From: Kalmusia sp. IMI 367209
Taxonomy: Eukaryota > Ascomycota > Dothideomycetes > Pleosporales > Didymosphaeriaceae
Length of the DNA: 64,000 nucleotides
Direction of reading: 5' to 3'
Assembly: GCA_027946365.1 (NCBI GenBank)
Contig: JAPEUQ010000009.1
Span: 682,001 to 746,000, forward strand
The notes under the pieces were generated by a model. That model had not been told where the DNA came from, did not search any database, and worked only from the letters and a program-made list of their open reading frames with translations. The position numbers and the translations under genes are program-made. This document shows, in pieces, positions 23,683 through 34,970 of the stretch (positions are counted from its first letter, which is position 1; each line of letters starts with the position of its first letter).

Positions 23683-25431
23683 GGCTGGTGTTGAACACGG
23701 CCAGTGTGCTTGGAAAAAAAGAGCTGCTACGCCCGAAAAGCAGAATGAGGAGAAGGTGGTCCAACACTCGAGCTGGATGTCTATGAGGAAGAAAATGTAT
23801 ACAAACGCAAAATTATATAAAGGAAGTCGTAAGCTGAGGTGTGAGCGGCATGAAGCGACTATGTGCGCTACCGTACAGGACGATGTACGTTGTCGTGTAC
23901 ATAAGGTACGATCGCCCCCCAAACGCAGGCCCAAGCGAACCCTGAAAGGAGGCGCGATCTGGCAGCACACAGGCATGCAGCGAGAAAACTTACAGCAATC
24001 GCCCAATGAGATCATTTTACGTTCGCCTAGATCGGTGCGCTCGGAGGGCGACTCGGAGGACAACAGGGATCTCCGACATTCCTCGGTGTCTCGCGTTTAA
24101 CGTAAATACCGAGCTCTCAGCCTTCTCCTGCCTCTAGTTGCATTCTGGCACTTTCGTAAATCCAACGTTCGAAAATAGAATAATCATCCATTGATCGGTC
24201 GGCGTATGGCTACGCGAAAACTGCAGTCATCTTCGTACTACCTCCGTTGAATTTTGACAGGCTGACAAGCCCTTCAGCATCGGACATTCTTCGTAGGTGC
24301 AGCAACACATCTCACTTGCAGATTCATCAACGGCCACACACTTTTTTTCACCCTATCAACGGCTAGCACCACGTACATGCAGGTATAATCAATTACCTAC
24401 CCAGAGTACAGCCACATAACGGTGGCCTCTCTTATCAAAATCTTCACACCCACAGGACGAAAAACCGTATTTATTCAAAAAAGTCGTAAAGGCACGTAAC
24501 TTGTCTTTGAGTTGATTCAGTCCTGTAAAAGCTCTGCCAGTTGTTAGTTGCACCGAGTAAACACTGTAACTTCGACAACTATACGATTTGAAAATGGCGC
24601 CTCCTATCTGCGGTCAAGGAACGTATGCTTGTTCGACTAGATGAGCAAACCTGGCCGCATGTTAACAGGAGAGCCATCGATTTATTAGACTTTGTATGTT
24701 TAAACACACAACACCTACTCCCTAGCTCGCGTATGAGCAACGACTGGACGATCGGTCGAAATATTCTTACGTCCGTATACTACATTAAAGGTCTATCAAC
24801 ATGTCGCCTAATATCTTGGTATTATTGCATAGCCTCAGGAACACCGCGAGGCAGAATCAATGAACGAGACCGCGGGCACGACGAGCGAGCGAACCATCAC
24901 AACAACAAAGTACTTAAAATAAAAAGATGACCTAGAAATCCAAAGAAAGAGCTTGTTGTCTTCTCGTATCGCAATACCTGAAGCTCCCGAAGTTATCGCA
25001 TCGTAACAGGAGTCGGCTACACACCCACTCTCATCCAAGAAAACGAACTACTCTCGTTCGATCAGGGAAATGCGCTCTTACGAAGCGCAATAGGTGCAAT
25101 TGCATATTGGCGAAACGCCCCGCATAAACTCAGGTCCTACCAGTTGTTGTAGCAATGCCACAACATATTTCCTATTCAGGTAAAGACTAAAAACGTGAAC
25201 ATATACGATTGGTGTTTCGAAGATGCTCTGTGACCGGAGTAGGAGTAGGGTATTACTTTTCCGGCCGCCTATGCGCATCCTGCCCTTGGCAGACCACCAG
25301 ATCAAAGTATAACATTGCGACCCACGTATGGCATTTGATGGATATATAAACAGGGTCACCTCTACAATCTCCCTCATATCTCTGATCATCAAGCACTCAC
25401 CATTTGTCTATTCTACATTAAAAATTCAGAA
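23683..25431. other. Long intergenic region
   Basis: About 1.75 kb. The first 400 bases are probably the transporter's leader and promoter. The rest is AT-rich with no recognised gene; frames at 24625-24930 and 25078-25392 are not supported. TATA-like TATATAAA at 25343-25350 lies some 85 bp before the next start codon and is a plausible core promoter element. Confidence 0.5.
25343..25350 (+). promoter_or_regulatory. TATA-like element of the tetraspan gene
   Basis: TATATAAA is followed by CT-rich and CATC-rich sequence and the ATG 80 bases later. Position and sequence fit a fungal core promoter; not proven. Confidence 0.4.
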
Positions 25432-26301
25432 ATGGCTCCCATAGCCCTCGCTTTGCGCGTCACGACTCTCCTCTGCGCCCTCGCCATCTTCAGCTGCTCC
25501 ATCGTCATCTTCTACAAGTCTGGCGATGCCTTCTTCCGCTTGGCGACAAACTTCCCTCCAGACCGGTACATTTGGTATGGAAATAAGCCCGCTGATGAGG
25601 GATCAGAATATGGAATGGTGAGGCTGGCGTACGACTGGTCGACTGAGAACTTCATCTGGGTTGCTGCAGGGACCAGCGTTGTTACCGGAATATTCAGCGT
25701 GATTGCAGAGGCAGTGAGAGGAACACGCGAATGGAGACAACGACGAGACGGTACGAAGGTATGGTTTATCCTGCTAATTTGTTTCGTGCGATGGACTGGA
25801 TCTAACCAAAGAGTAGGATGGTAAAGAGGGGAAAATGTCTGGTGCGTTGACCAATACAGTGATCTTTTTCGCGACTGCTGCTTTTCTAGCTTCTTTCATC
25901 GCTGTCATCTATGCAAATGTGCGCCGCGTCCAGGTTCGCAGCACCTGCCACTGGTATCCCGGCATGTACGTGGAGCCTCATCATGTCTTCACTTGCACGC
26001 GTGAACTCGCCGCTTGCGATATCATTCAATATATCACCAGGCGCGATGAAGTGTCCCGGAATATTGCCTGCAGAGAGACTGTAAGCAAGAATTTTCTTTT
26101 ATCATTAGCGATCGAGTCAGAAATAGGTTCAGCTAACAACATGAATGACAGAGATTGAGCCGCTATATGCTCATCGTGCTTACCGTTGTTTCGCTTTTCG
26201 TAGCTGCTGGATATTGGACCCAGATACGATTAGCTCGGAGGGGTGCAAAGGGGGGCGTGGATGCTGAGGAGAGGGTACGACGACTTCAGGAGGAAGAATA
26301 A
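25432..26301 (+). CDS. Predicted four-span fungal membrane protein
   Basis: Three exons, 25432-25758, 25817-26080 and 26152-26301, all phase 0, give 246 residues. Four hydrophobic segments are seen: residues about 5-27 (ALALRVTTLLCALAIFSCSI), 72-95 (FIWVAAGTSVVTGIFSVIAEA), 118-138 (TNTVIFFATAAFLASFIAVIYAN) and 200-225 (YMLIVLTVVSLFVAAGYW). Between spans 3 and 4 is a cysteine-containing loop with FTCTRELAACD, suggesting a disulphide-linked extracytoplasmic loop. This layout occurs in uncharacterised ascomycete proteins, and I do not recognise a named family. The C-terminus is a charged helix (RVRRLQEEE). Confidence 0.75.
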
Positions 26302-27353
26302 GAGCGGTGAGCTGAGCGGGACAACGGGACGATAAGAGGCATGGATGTCAGATACATGGGACTAGACAGTTGGTGAGGAAGTTGAGATTTTGAACAGGCC
26401 GTGAAACCAGAAAATGGCTTGTTTGATGGGAACCGGGAATTTTTGGATAACGTTTCATGAAGAAAAAAAAAGAACATAAATGCTAACTTAAATTCATCCA
26501 TAATTGCTACGAGCCCGGGCATGTCATCGCGGGTTACCCAGTAGGTTGACTCCCCGTGAACAGGTGACACGGTCGCCTAAGTGCCGTATAAAGCCACATG
26601 GAGAGTAGGGTAAAAGCTGGGCTGCTGATAAGATTTGTGTCCTTGCCTACTGACGACTGTATTTAATCTTGATGCAATGTTTCTTCAGAAACCCTATATT
26701 AATTTCCTAGTCGAAATTTGGGAGCACGTTTGATGTTTCAACAATAAAAGGGTTCGAGGGGAGACATTGAATCAGTGCACGCTCCCCGTGCTAGCTACCG
26801 TGGAGACAAAGAACAATACGTGTTATATAAGCAACGTCCCGTCTAGACCGAGACTTTGCGGTTTGGGAGGTTAGTGTGTTTGTGCTGCCCTCGCGTTCGA
26901 CAAGAAGAATTGCGGCTCGGGCGGGCTTGGCGGTTGCGCCCAGACCAGCTCCAGCACGGATCGAAGAAATTCGTCTGCTCGCATGGGCTTTCCTCCTCGC
27001 AGCTTGCACCTCTCCACCAAGAACACGCTCCCATCGCCCCTCATCGCGTCTCCATTGCTTTCACCCATCTTCACCGGGTCCTCTTTCTATACCGTGCAAG
27101 TTAATTCGCTTAGTGCGCCTCTACGTTCCCTTCGTGCGCAAACCGTTTGCCTCTCCACTGTCCCCCCTCTCGCCAGACGTCAGTAGGTGCGCCCACTGCT
27201 CGCTCGCCGACCATTGCTTACCAACCACTCCGCGCAGCTTTGGAGCTTTCTCCTCTGCCTCTCCCGAGCATCCATTGCTAGTCGCACTTCATCGGCCCCG
27301 ACCGCCACCCACGTGAAAGCACCATAGATAATATCCTCTCCCATACCGTCAAG
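26302..27353. other. Intergenic region
   Basis: About 1 kb. The last 500 bases are C- and CT-rich and probably carry the promoter and leader of the NTF2/RRM gene. Overlapping frames at 26791-27316 are compositional by-products of this CT-rich leader. No gene is seen. Confidence 0.55.
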
Positions 27354-29147
27354 ATGGCAACCGCCGAGCTCCCCGTCAATGGCAACTACGCGCAGCAGAG
27401 CTTCGATGCCAGCAGCTACGCTACGTCTCAGCAAGCGCCCAGCCAGAATTCCAGCACAGCTACCTCGGAGATACCCAAGGATGAGGTTGGCTGGTACTTT
27501 GTCGAGCAGTACTACACCACGTTGAGCAGGACCCCCGACAAACTCTATGTGAGTCATTATTTCATGTAGGTCATCAAATGGTGACTAACATCATCTCAGC
27601 TCTTCTACAACAAGCGCTCGCAATTCGTGTCTGGCAATGAAGAGGACAAGGTCAACGTTTGCGTTGGCCAGAAGGTACGTAGACTGTGCCAATGCAATTT
27701 GAGCCATGGTTGACAATACGATGACAGGCCATCAATGACCGAATCAAAGAGCTCGAATTCCAGGACACCAAGGTCCGCGTTACCAACGTCGATTCGCAAG
27801 GTTCCGATGCGAACATTGTCATCCAGGTCATTGGCGAGATTTCGAACAAGAGCCAGCCGCACAAGCGCTTTGTGCAGACGTTTGTGCTTGCAGAGCAGAC
27901 CAACGGCTACTTTGTTCTTAATGACATCTTCAGGTACCTTGCTGAGGAGCCCGAGGAGGAGGAGGAGCTGCAGCCCGATGCTTCTGCCCCTACTGCAGGC
28001 GTCCAGGAGCCCGCCCCGACAGCTGCAGCTGCCGAGGGTGCGGCATTGAACCAGAGCGAGGACATCGCCACGAGCGAGGAAGATCTAGTCAAGGTGGACC
28101 ATAAGCTCGAGGAGACTGTCAAAGAGGAGCAGGCCCGCGAAGTTTCTCCTCCTCCAGCTGCCGTCAACGGTACACCAGTTCCTGAAAATGCCGAGGTCGC
28201 TGAGGCTGATGAAGCCCCTGCCGCTGCTGTTTCCGCGAGCGAGGAAGCTCCCAGCAAGGAGCCTGAAGTCCCAGTAGAGGAAGAGGCAGCTGAGCCTGAG
28301 AAGCCTAAGGACCCGGCTCCAACGCCTGCTCCAAAGGCCGCCACGGCAGCTACTCCGGCTGCTCCTCCCAAACCTGCCGCTCCCCGTACCTGGGCTAGCC
28401 TCGCCGCGTCCGCTCACAAGGTCGCCACTCCAGTCGTCCCCACTACAGCAACTCAAGCGTCATCCCAGCCGAAGTCTACCACGTCGACCCCTAACCAAAC
28501 CGTTAGCCTTCCCCCGCCGAGCTCCGTCCCCGCTCGTGAGCCTTCGCCAGCCAACAGCCAGGGCGATGCGTCAGGCTGGCAAACCGCCGGCACCAAGAAG
28601 GAGCAATCGCGCGGCCAGACTCAGCCTGCTGCCGATGCCGATCTGAAGCGCGCATACATCAAGAACATCTATAGTCAAGTTGAGGAGGGTGCTCTGAGGG
28701 CTGCTTTGTCTAAGTTTGGTGAGATTGAGTACCTCGACATCCATCGTGGCAAGGTAAGAATTCAATCAATCTTAGAAATAAAGTACATGAGCTAATTCGT
28801 TTACCTAGAACTGTGCTTTCGTCGACTTCAAGACCCCTGCGGCATTCCAGGCTGCTGTGAACGCTAACCCGCACACGGTCAACGGCCTCGAGGTCAAGGT
28901 TGAGGAGCGCAAGGCCCGTCCCCAGCCGGGTTTCAACCCCAACTTCCGAGGTGGCTCTGGCCGCGGCCGTGGCAGCTTCAATGGCCAGTCTCGCGGCAAC
29001 TTCCCGCGTGGTGGCCGAGGTGGCTCCGTCAGGGGGCGGTCGCGGGGCTCCTGCCGAAGCTTAGAGAGTCATCATCCATCTATCGCCGCATCCTTCCCTA
29101 ATCGTTATCTCCTGACTATCAGACATGGCATATGTCATGACGACTGA
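27354..29147 (+). CDS. NTF2-domain and RRM protein (G3BP/Bre5/Nxt3-like), apparent C-terminal frameshift
   Basis: Four exons: 27354-27548, 27600-27674, 27728-28753 and 28809 onward, all phase 0. Residues about 44-165 are an NTF2-like domain (VGWYFVEQYYTTLSRTP; FVLAEQTNGYFVLNDIFRYL). A long acidic Glu/Ala/Pro-rich linker follows. An RRM spans about 398-465 (RAYIKNIYSQVEEGALRAAL; CAFVDFKTPAAFQAAV), and then an RGG-type tail. This is the G3BP/Bre5 layout, acting in mRNA-protein granules and as cofactor of a ubiquitin protease. As printed, the frame leaves the RGG tail at the G5 run 29032-29036 and ends at 29147 (544 residues). With one G fewer the frame gives GGRGAPAEA and stops at 29064 (516 residues), the expected family end. 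I think the shorter form is the true one. Confidence 0.88.
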
Positions 29148-30031
29148 CGGCTCTATTTACGTGTACTGTATCCGCCCTTCAGCACTTGTCCCAAAAGTTA
29201 CGTCTCCATTTCGGCAAAACATATGGGCGTCTGCGTTTCATGTCACGGCACCCAAGTACCCTTGCATAGCGTCTCTTTTCTTGGCATTTCCTCTGTACCG
29301 TATGTACATGTTCGGCACTGTGTTTTTACCACCTGTTTTCATTTCGTCTGTTCATCTTTTTTGATATCCTCTTTTCCGGGACGGGCATCTACGGGGTCTG
29401 GGTAGGAGCAAGGGACGTCGCGTGTCATTTACTAGGGGGGGGGATGTGGATGCAGGCACCCGAGGGTGCCAACGGCGAATCTTGCTGAGAGCCAGATGGC
29501 GCTGGGTTTAGGGGCGACCAAAGGGATCTATGGGCGGTGCAGTATCTCGCTATAGTGTCTATGTATGATTAGAGAGACAACGATACACGCTCGTGCTGCG
29601 TTTGTAAATATGTGCACTGGTCCCTGATAGCGTCACCTGATCGGTCATGACATGGCATGCTTCCCGCTTCGGAGGGTTGGCTGATGATGTGATTTGCTGG
29701 CTGCTACAGCTCGTTGCTGCATGCCGGCTACACCAAGCGCGGCCGGCATACAACAGGTAGACATCGCTCTGCGACCTCAATGACAGGATTGACGGCAGAT
29801 GCTCCCTTCAATATTTGCTTGGTGCCCTTCTTCTCTGTTCGACACAGCGCGCCCGCTCTACGCTTTACCTTGAATCCCGCTGGCCCAAGCTTCAAGGAAG
29901 GCGGGGTCCGCAGCGCGTGGGGGTACGACCAGTACCCTCCGGCGACCTCGTTACCACTCACCGAGCCCAGCACATCTCCAGCCTCTCAACACCCGCTGGC
30001 AGCTGCGGTACGAACACAGAGCTCTTCCAGC
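29148..30031. other. Intergenic region with G9 run
   Basis: Holds the 3' flank of the NTF2/RRM gene and the promoter/leader of the septin-like gene. A run of nine G lies at 29435-29443. The frame of the next gene is open back to an ATG at 29714, but the sequence there is not family-like. Confidence 0.5.
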
Positions 30032-32640
30032 ATGCGGCCGCTACCGGGCGGCGATGCTCCGCCCTTATCCAAACCACGGTCACGCAAGTCGAGCGTCGCC
30101 GATCCCTCGGCGGCGGTGAATGGCGCCCCGTCGAGCCATGTACCTACGACCTTCTTCATGAGGACGGAGGAGGACATGGAAGAATCTATTCAAGCCCCGA
30201 GAAATGCAGATGCAGTGAAGAGGCAACGAGAAAGCACCTTCGGCGTACAGAGTCTAGCCGATACGCTCGAGGCCGCCTTTGGGAACGATAACCAGCCCGG
30301 AGATAGCAAGAGCGACAACGTGTCAGCGCACACTACGCATAGCAGACACGGGATACGGCGAGCTTCGCATGACTCTTCGCGAGCAGCTAGGAGGGAACCC
30401 GACAGCTGCAAGTCGTCACCACCGCGGGCATATCACAGGAGGTTGTCGAACCACTCAGTCTCCAACCCGCTGACGCCCCTCAACGCCGACTCGCGGTCGC
30501 CCGTGCCTCCCTCAGCGATGCCCAGCACCCCGACCTCTGTCTCGCTACAATCACTCAAGCTATCCGACGAAGAGGCTGGTCTGGACGAAGCCACCAGCCA
30601 GGCCATCGTTTCGAGCGGCGAAGACGAAGAGGACAATATGCTCGAGGCGTCGGGCAGCTTCCCTCAGTTAGTCATGCCGAGCCTACAGATGCCCTCACGG
30701 AGGCCTTTCACTACCAAGGGTAAGGCTATGGGCAAGTTAAAAGTGCTCGTCGCTGGACAGGCTGGTACGTCATCCAAATACCGTGACATGATGATTTATC
30801 CGTATGCATGAATATGGCTGATATATACAACAGGTATCGGGAAGACATCACTCATACGGTCCATTGTCCAGCTCTGCGAAGATATTGTCCACGTAGACCC
30901 TCTGTCTCCATCTAATTCCATATCACAGGCCTCGCCACCACACCCGAAGTCACGAAAGAGGAAGACCGAACCTTCCGGGACACCACACATCACCGAGACG
31001 TATGCGAGCACGAAATCGTATCCGCCCTGGTGGACAGATGTCGAAGAATCTCGAGTACTTCGAAGACGGAAGAGCAGCATTGATGCTGTGTTGGAGCGGA
31101 ATCTCTGTTTCGTGGACACTCCTGGCTATAATGCGGACAGTTCAAAATCTGAAGATGTTAGTCGGGTAACAGACTATGTCGAGAGCTTGTTATGCCAAAC
31201 CACGTCAGTAACGAGTATGGACGATAACGATCTCGTTGGTGTCATTAGCGGCAGCGGCGGCATTGGCGTGGATGTCGTTTTCTACCTCCTGCCACCGAGT
31301 AAGCTATTTCCCCATATTCTCGCCTCTAATGCTTAGACTTGTCTAGGTCAAGATATTTCCAACGATGTCGAGTTCATGCAGCGACTTTCTGCACTCACGA
31401 ATGTGATTCCAGTCATTGCGAAGTCCGATATGCTTTCTGCCGCCGAGCTCGTGGCTGTTAAAACATCCATTCTTGCACGATTACAAACAACTTCGATCAA
31501 ACCCTTCCTTTTTGGTAACGCAGTAGATGATGCATTGCTTGCGGTTCAAGGACTATCATTAGAGCATTCCACGCACGCTTCTTCCGAGAACAAGGCAGCC
31601 TCGGAGCCAAAAGAATTCCCTTTTCCCGTGCCAACTCACCCTTATGCTGTATCTTCCACATTAGGCCCAGATACGGAAACTATGGATGCATCCTTACTAA
31701 TGTCACCTGATTACGTTCAGCCACTCGTTCCATCCGAGCTTGCAGCGCTCGTCAACCGAGTCTTCGATCCCGAGTCAATTGCGTGGCTACGACATTCCGC
31801 GGCAAAGAAGTTCATTACTTGGCGAAGGAGAACAAAGTTACCTAGAGACTCATTGATCCTGCACAGCCTGCAACAACAGACAGTACAGCGAGGTAGTGTC
31901 TCGAGCGCTTCGGTTGGACTAACAGGAGCCATCATGAACAGTAAGCACCTGCGTTGTGTTGAGCCATCTTGACTAACTTCGCCATAGCATCCGCCGCGTC
32001 TTCGATATTCTCTCCAACTTCCCCCTCCGGAGTGTTGGTGCCTCATGCAGGATCACCTTACTACACCTCAAATCTACAGTCTCCATTCCTAGCATCATCT
32101 CCTTCGCTATCACACACACACCCAGAGAACCTCGACCATCCTACGGATTTCTCACTTGCACGATATCACAATACTGCGCAAGGCGAACAGCGACAAGCAG
32201 AAGTACGGATAGCCAAATGGGCAACGGATCTACAGCGAAGCCTACGAAACGAGAAGGACAGATACGAAGAACTCCAGCGCAACGAACGGGCAAAGTGGCT
32301 CCTCGAGCGCGTTGGGGAAGAAGTAGCGAGCGGCAACATCGTTGCTTCGCCAGGGGGTTCACCTAGAGCAGACTGGGCTGTCATTCGACATGGGCACACC
32401 AAGGAAACGATTAATGCTGGGCAGCGGTACGGTAGGGCGGCACATGTAGACTCTCGCGATCCGCTCGGTCTGTGTGATTTTAGCGACGAAGTTCGCAGGC
32501 GCGGCTTCGTGCTTGTAAAGGTGTTGGGTGGTGTCAGTGTGTTAGGGGCGGTCATGGTCACAGTGGTGAGGATCTGCGGGTGGGAGATGGGACTGCCTGA
32601 AGGTGGGGTTTGGAGATGGTTTACGGGCCAGACGGAGTAG
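30032..32640 (+). CDS. Septin-like P-loop GTPase with C-terminal membrane anchor
   Basis: Exons 30032-30764, 30834-31298, 31347-31940 and 31988-32640, all phase 1, give 814 residues. The first 235 residues are Ser/Pro-rich and disordered. The G1 loop is G-Q-A-G-I-G-K-T (242-249), interrupted by intron 1 in the codon for Gly245. G3 is FVDTPGYN and G4 is VIAKSD, matching the septin-type G domain (usual G4: AKxD). Long inserts lie between G1 and G3. A coiled-coil-like charged segment (QAEVRIAKWATDLQRSLRNE...) is followed by a hydrophobic span at about 771-796 (VLVKVLGGVSVLGAVMVTVV), unlike true septins. It is probably a divergent fungal septin-related GTPase on an internal membrane. I chose ATG 30032; ATG 29714 would add 106 residues. 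Confidence 0.8.
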
Positions 32641-33250
32641 GCGAGGTTCGGAATATGGGCCAGGAGATATGCGAAATGTATCATGGACTGCATGTAGGTA
32701 AGGCTGTCGTCGCTTTTAGTATACCCGTAGCTGCGTGGGGTTCGGTGTGCACTCGTCTCTGGATAAGGGTACTTCGCTCAATAGTAAGATTATTCCTAAG
32801 ATTCAAGACGATGGCTTGCCTGGAAACGAAGTAAACGAAGGGAAACATCTGATGTGCGTGACGCTGGAGGGCTGGTCCTGGTAATCTTGAGCAGCTCGGA
32901 TTCCGATTCGCCGCCCGCGCTCGCGTCGCACTGCGCCGCACCGCCACAGCCCGCATCGTCGCCTGGCGATTGGCTTCGTGTCAAGCGTCGCAACGCCGCG
33001 CTGGAGCGCCTGAGGTGGACGTCCTCGTATCCGTCGGGTGGCCTCGCACTCGCGCGCATGTGTGTGTGTGTGCTGTCGCCCTGGGGTTCCGGTGAGTGAT
33101 CGGCGGCTGGGACCGTTCCATGGGGGCTGAGTGACGACTCGACCGCTTTGCTCTGCTCCTTCGCACCGCTTTCCAGGCCAACACCGTCTCGTCTCGTCTC
33201 GGTCTCGTCTTTCTCTTCCCCACGGCTGCCGACCGTCGCAAGATGCTGCC
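32641..33250. other. GC-rich promoter region with microsatellites
   Basis: A (GT)n stretch at about 33060-33072 and GTCTC repeats at 33186-33210 lie in this leader. No separate gene: open frames on both strands here are compositional. Confidence 0.55.
33186..33210. repeat. GTCTC microsatellite
   Basis: Short imperfect array of GTCTC units in the 5' leader of the following gene; no function inferred. Confidence 0.6.
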
Positions 33251-34552
33251 ATGCCCGAGATAACATTTATTTTCGGGCCTAACAACAGTTTCTTTTTCGA
33301 CTGTCCGAAGACATGGAAGTTGTATGTCTATCCATCTGCGCTGATCTACTTTGGGCGGTGAGGAGCTGATGAGAACAACAGTCACAACATCCCGCCCACG
33401 CTGCGGCAGCTGTTTAACAGCTCGATGAGCCCGCCGTGGCGCATCGCTCAGCCGTTTTGCCTCGCGCTTGCGCCGCAGATCAATTGCCCGGAGCCGGTGT
33501 GGTACATTGGGGCAAAGGTGCTGGCGGGGGAAGAAAAGATCTGTACGTCCTCATGTACCATCCCTCCTACCTGCGACTCAGCCCTGTCGGAATTACTCGC
33601 CTCGACCCCACCAAGATCTGCGGAACGTCGTATATGCTAATATATACGGACAGTATACTCCCAATCCTTCTTTGACACAAACTACCCTGACCTCTCGCGA
33701 TGGACCAAGACAATCCCGAACGCGCCACGCGCGTGCTACGTGACGTTCGGACAGGGCTATAGCTACTTTGCGAGCGCGCCGGGGCGGGGGTCGGTCTGGG
33801 CGGCGATTCCGAGTGAGTTGAGCGACAAGGTGCAAAAGGCGTACGATACGCCGTGCTGCGTGGGGCTGGGCGTCAACCAGGCCTGGTTCGTTATGTGGCC
33901 CGATGGATACTATAGCTGGAAGTTTTACGGGGGTTATGGGGGGCTGGATCGGATTTTGACAGAGGCGGAGCCGCGGAGTGTCTCTGTGAGTCTATTCTAT
34001 ACCAAGAGGAGGAGAGAAGAAGGGGCGTTGGCGCATCTGGATGTGGATGGAGAGCTAATATGTGGACAGTATCTCGCTATATCTCCTTACAACAAGGACC
34101 ACTACTTCGTCGCGTTCCACAACCGCACCGTCAAGTACGACTTCACCGGCGCACCGCCAGAGTGGATGATGCAGATGCACGAAGTCTTCGCTTCGTGGCA
34201 GGCGGAAATCGCCCAGGCGCAGAATCTCGGTGCTCAGCAGGGAAATCCGGGGATGATGTCTCCACCAAGCCCGATCACACCGTTGTCGCAGCAGCCGGGG
34301 GGTCATGTCACCGCCCATGTCCCCGCCGCAGGTGCCCCAGGTGTATGCGCATTATGCGCCTGTGCCGGAGCCGACGGCGATTGAGATGCCGGGGAGTCTG
34401 CCGGCTGGAGTTCTGTTAGAGCCGCCTGTGCCGGTGGTGGAGAGGCCGACTTCTATTAATCAGGTATGCTTCGTGCGTGAAAATGTAGAGTAACGTGTTT
34501 GCTAATGTGACTGCAGAAACGGAAGAAATTCTTTTCAAGGATATTCGACTGA
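33251..34552 (+). CDS. Conserved fungal protein of unknown function, apparent 1-base frameshift
   Basis: Five exons: 33251-33321, 33382-33542, 33654-33985, 34070-34463 and 34517-34552. The N-terminus reads MPEITFIFGPNNSFFFDCPKTW. The central part is aromatic- and Gly-rich (TFGQGYSYFASAPGRGSVWA; WPDGYYSWKFYGGYGG; YFVAFHNRTVKYDF) and suggests a beta-rich fold. I know such proteins only as unnamed fungal proteins. At the G6 run 34297-34302 the frame slips. As printed it stops at about 34384 after a meaningless Ala/Gly/Cys-rich tail. Removing one G gives a Pro-rich tail (MSPPMSPPQVPQVYAHYAPV), an in-phase donor at 34464 and a final exon K-R-K-K-F-F-S-R-I-F-D, 330 residues in all. Exon phases fit only the corrected version. 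Confidence 0.75.
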
Positions 34553-34970
34553 ACGGCTGGAAGTGGCACATTGCATGGCACCTTCTATTTCATTTATTTC
34601 AGTGATACCTCGATACCTCATGTCTTTTGTCTACGTCCGCTTCTGCTTTGGAAGCGCTACTGCTAGTACTAGATCAGTGTCATCCTAATCAATGTCTACA
34701 TACTTATTGCTTAACCCCGTTTTCCATCTCGGGTTGATTATTCAGACTTGCGCGTCTGGCGCAATTCACAAGCCAATCAAGCTGTGACACAGTATGGTAG
34801 TGGCTGACTGATGTAGGGAGGGGCGGTGCAAGTTTGCAACTTGCCAATTCACATTTTAAAAGCTCGGGTTTCTGGTTGGTAAAGCTGAACAGGTAACACG
34901 TCCACTGTGCAATCTATCACCTACAGGATATTGTGGATCTTCCGACTACTTTTCAAGCGTACTCGTCACC
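34553..34970. other. Intergenic spacer
   Basis: AT-rich 3' flank and the former promoter of the HET pseudogene. Nothing else seen. Confidence 0.5.

Noticed and set aside
23683..24063. 127-codon in-frame upstream extension of the MFS transporter (ATG 24063)
   Set aside because: The sequence is Cys/Arg/Ser-rich with no resemblance to transporter N-termini; MSHPP at 23682 starts a typical hydrophilic N-terminus.
29714..30031. Upstream in-frame start of the septin-like protein
   Set aside because: The extra 106 residues look like translated leader; MRPLPGGDAPP at 30032 is the more typical start. Left open.
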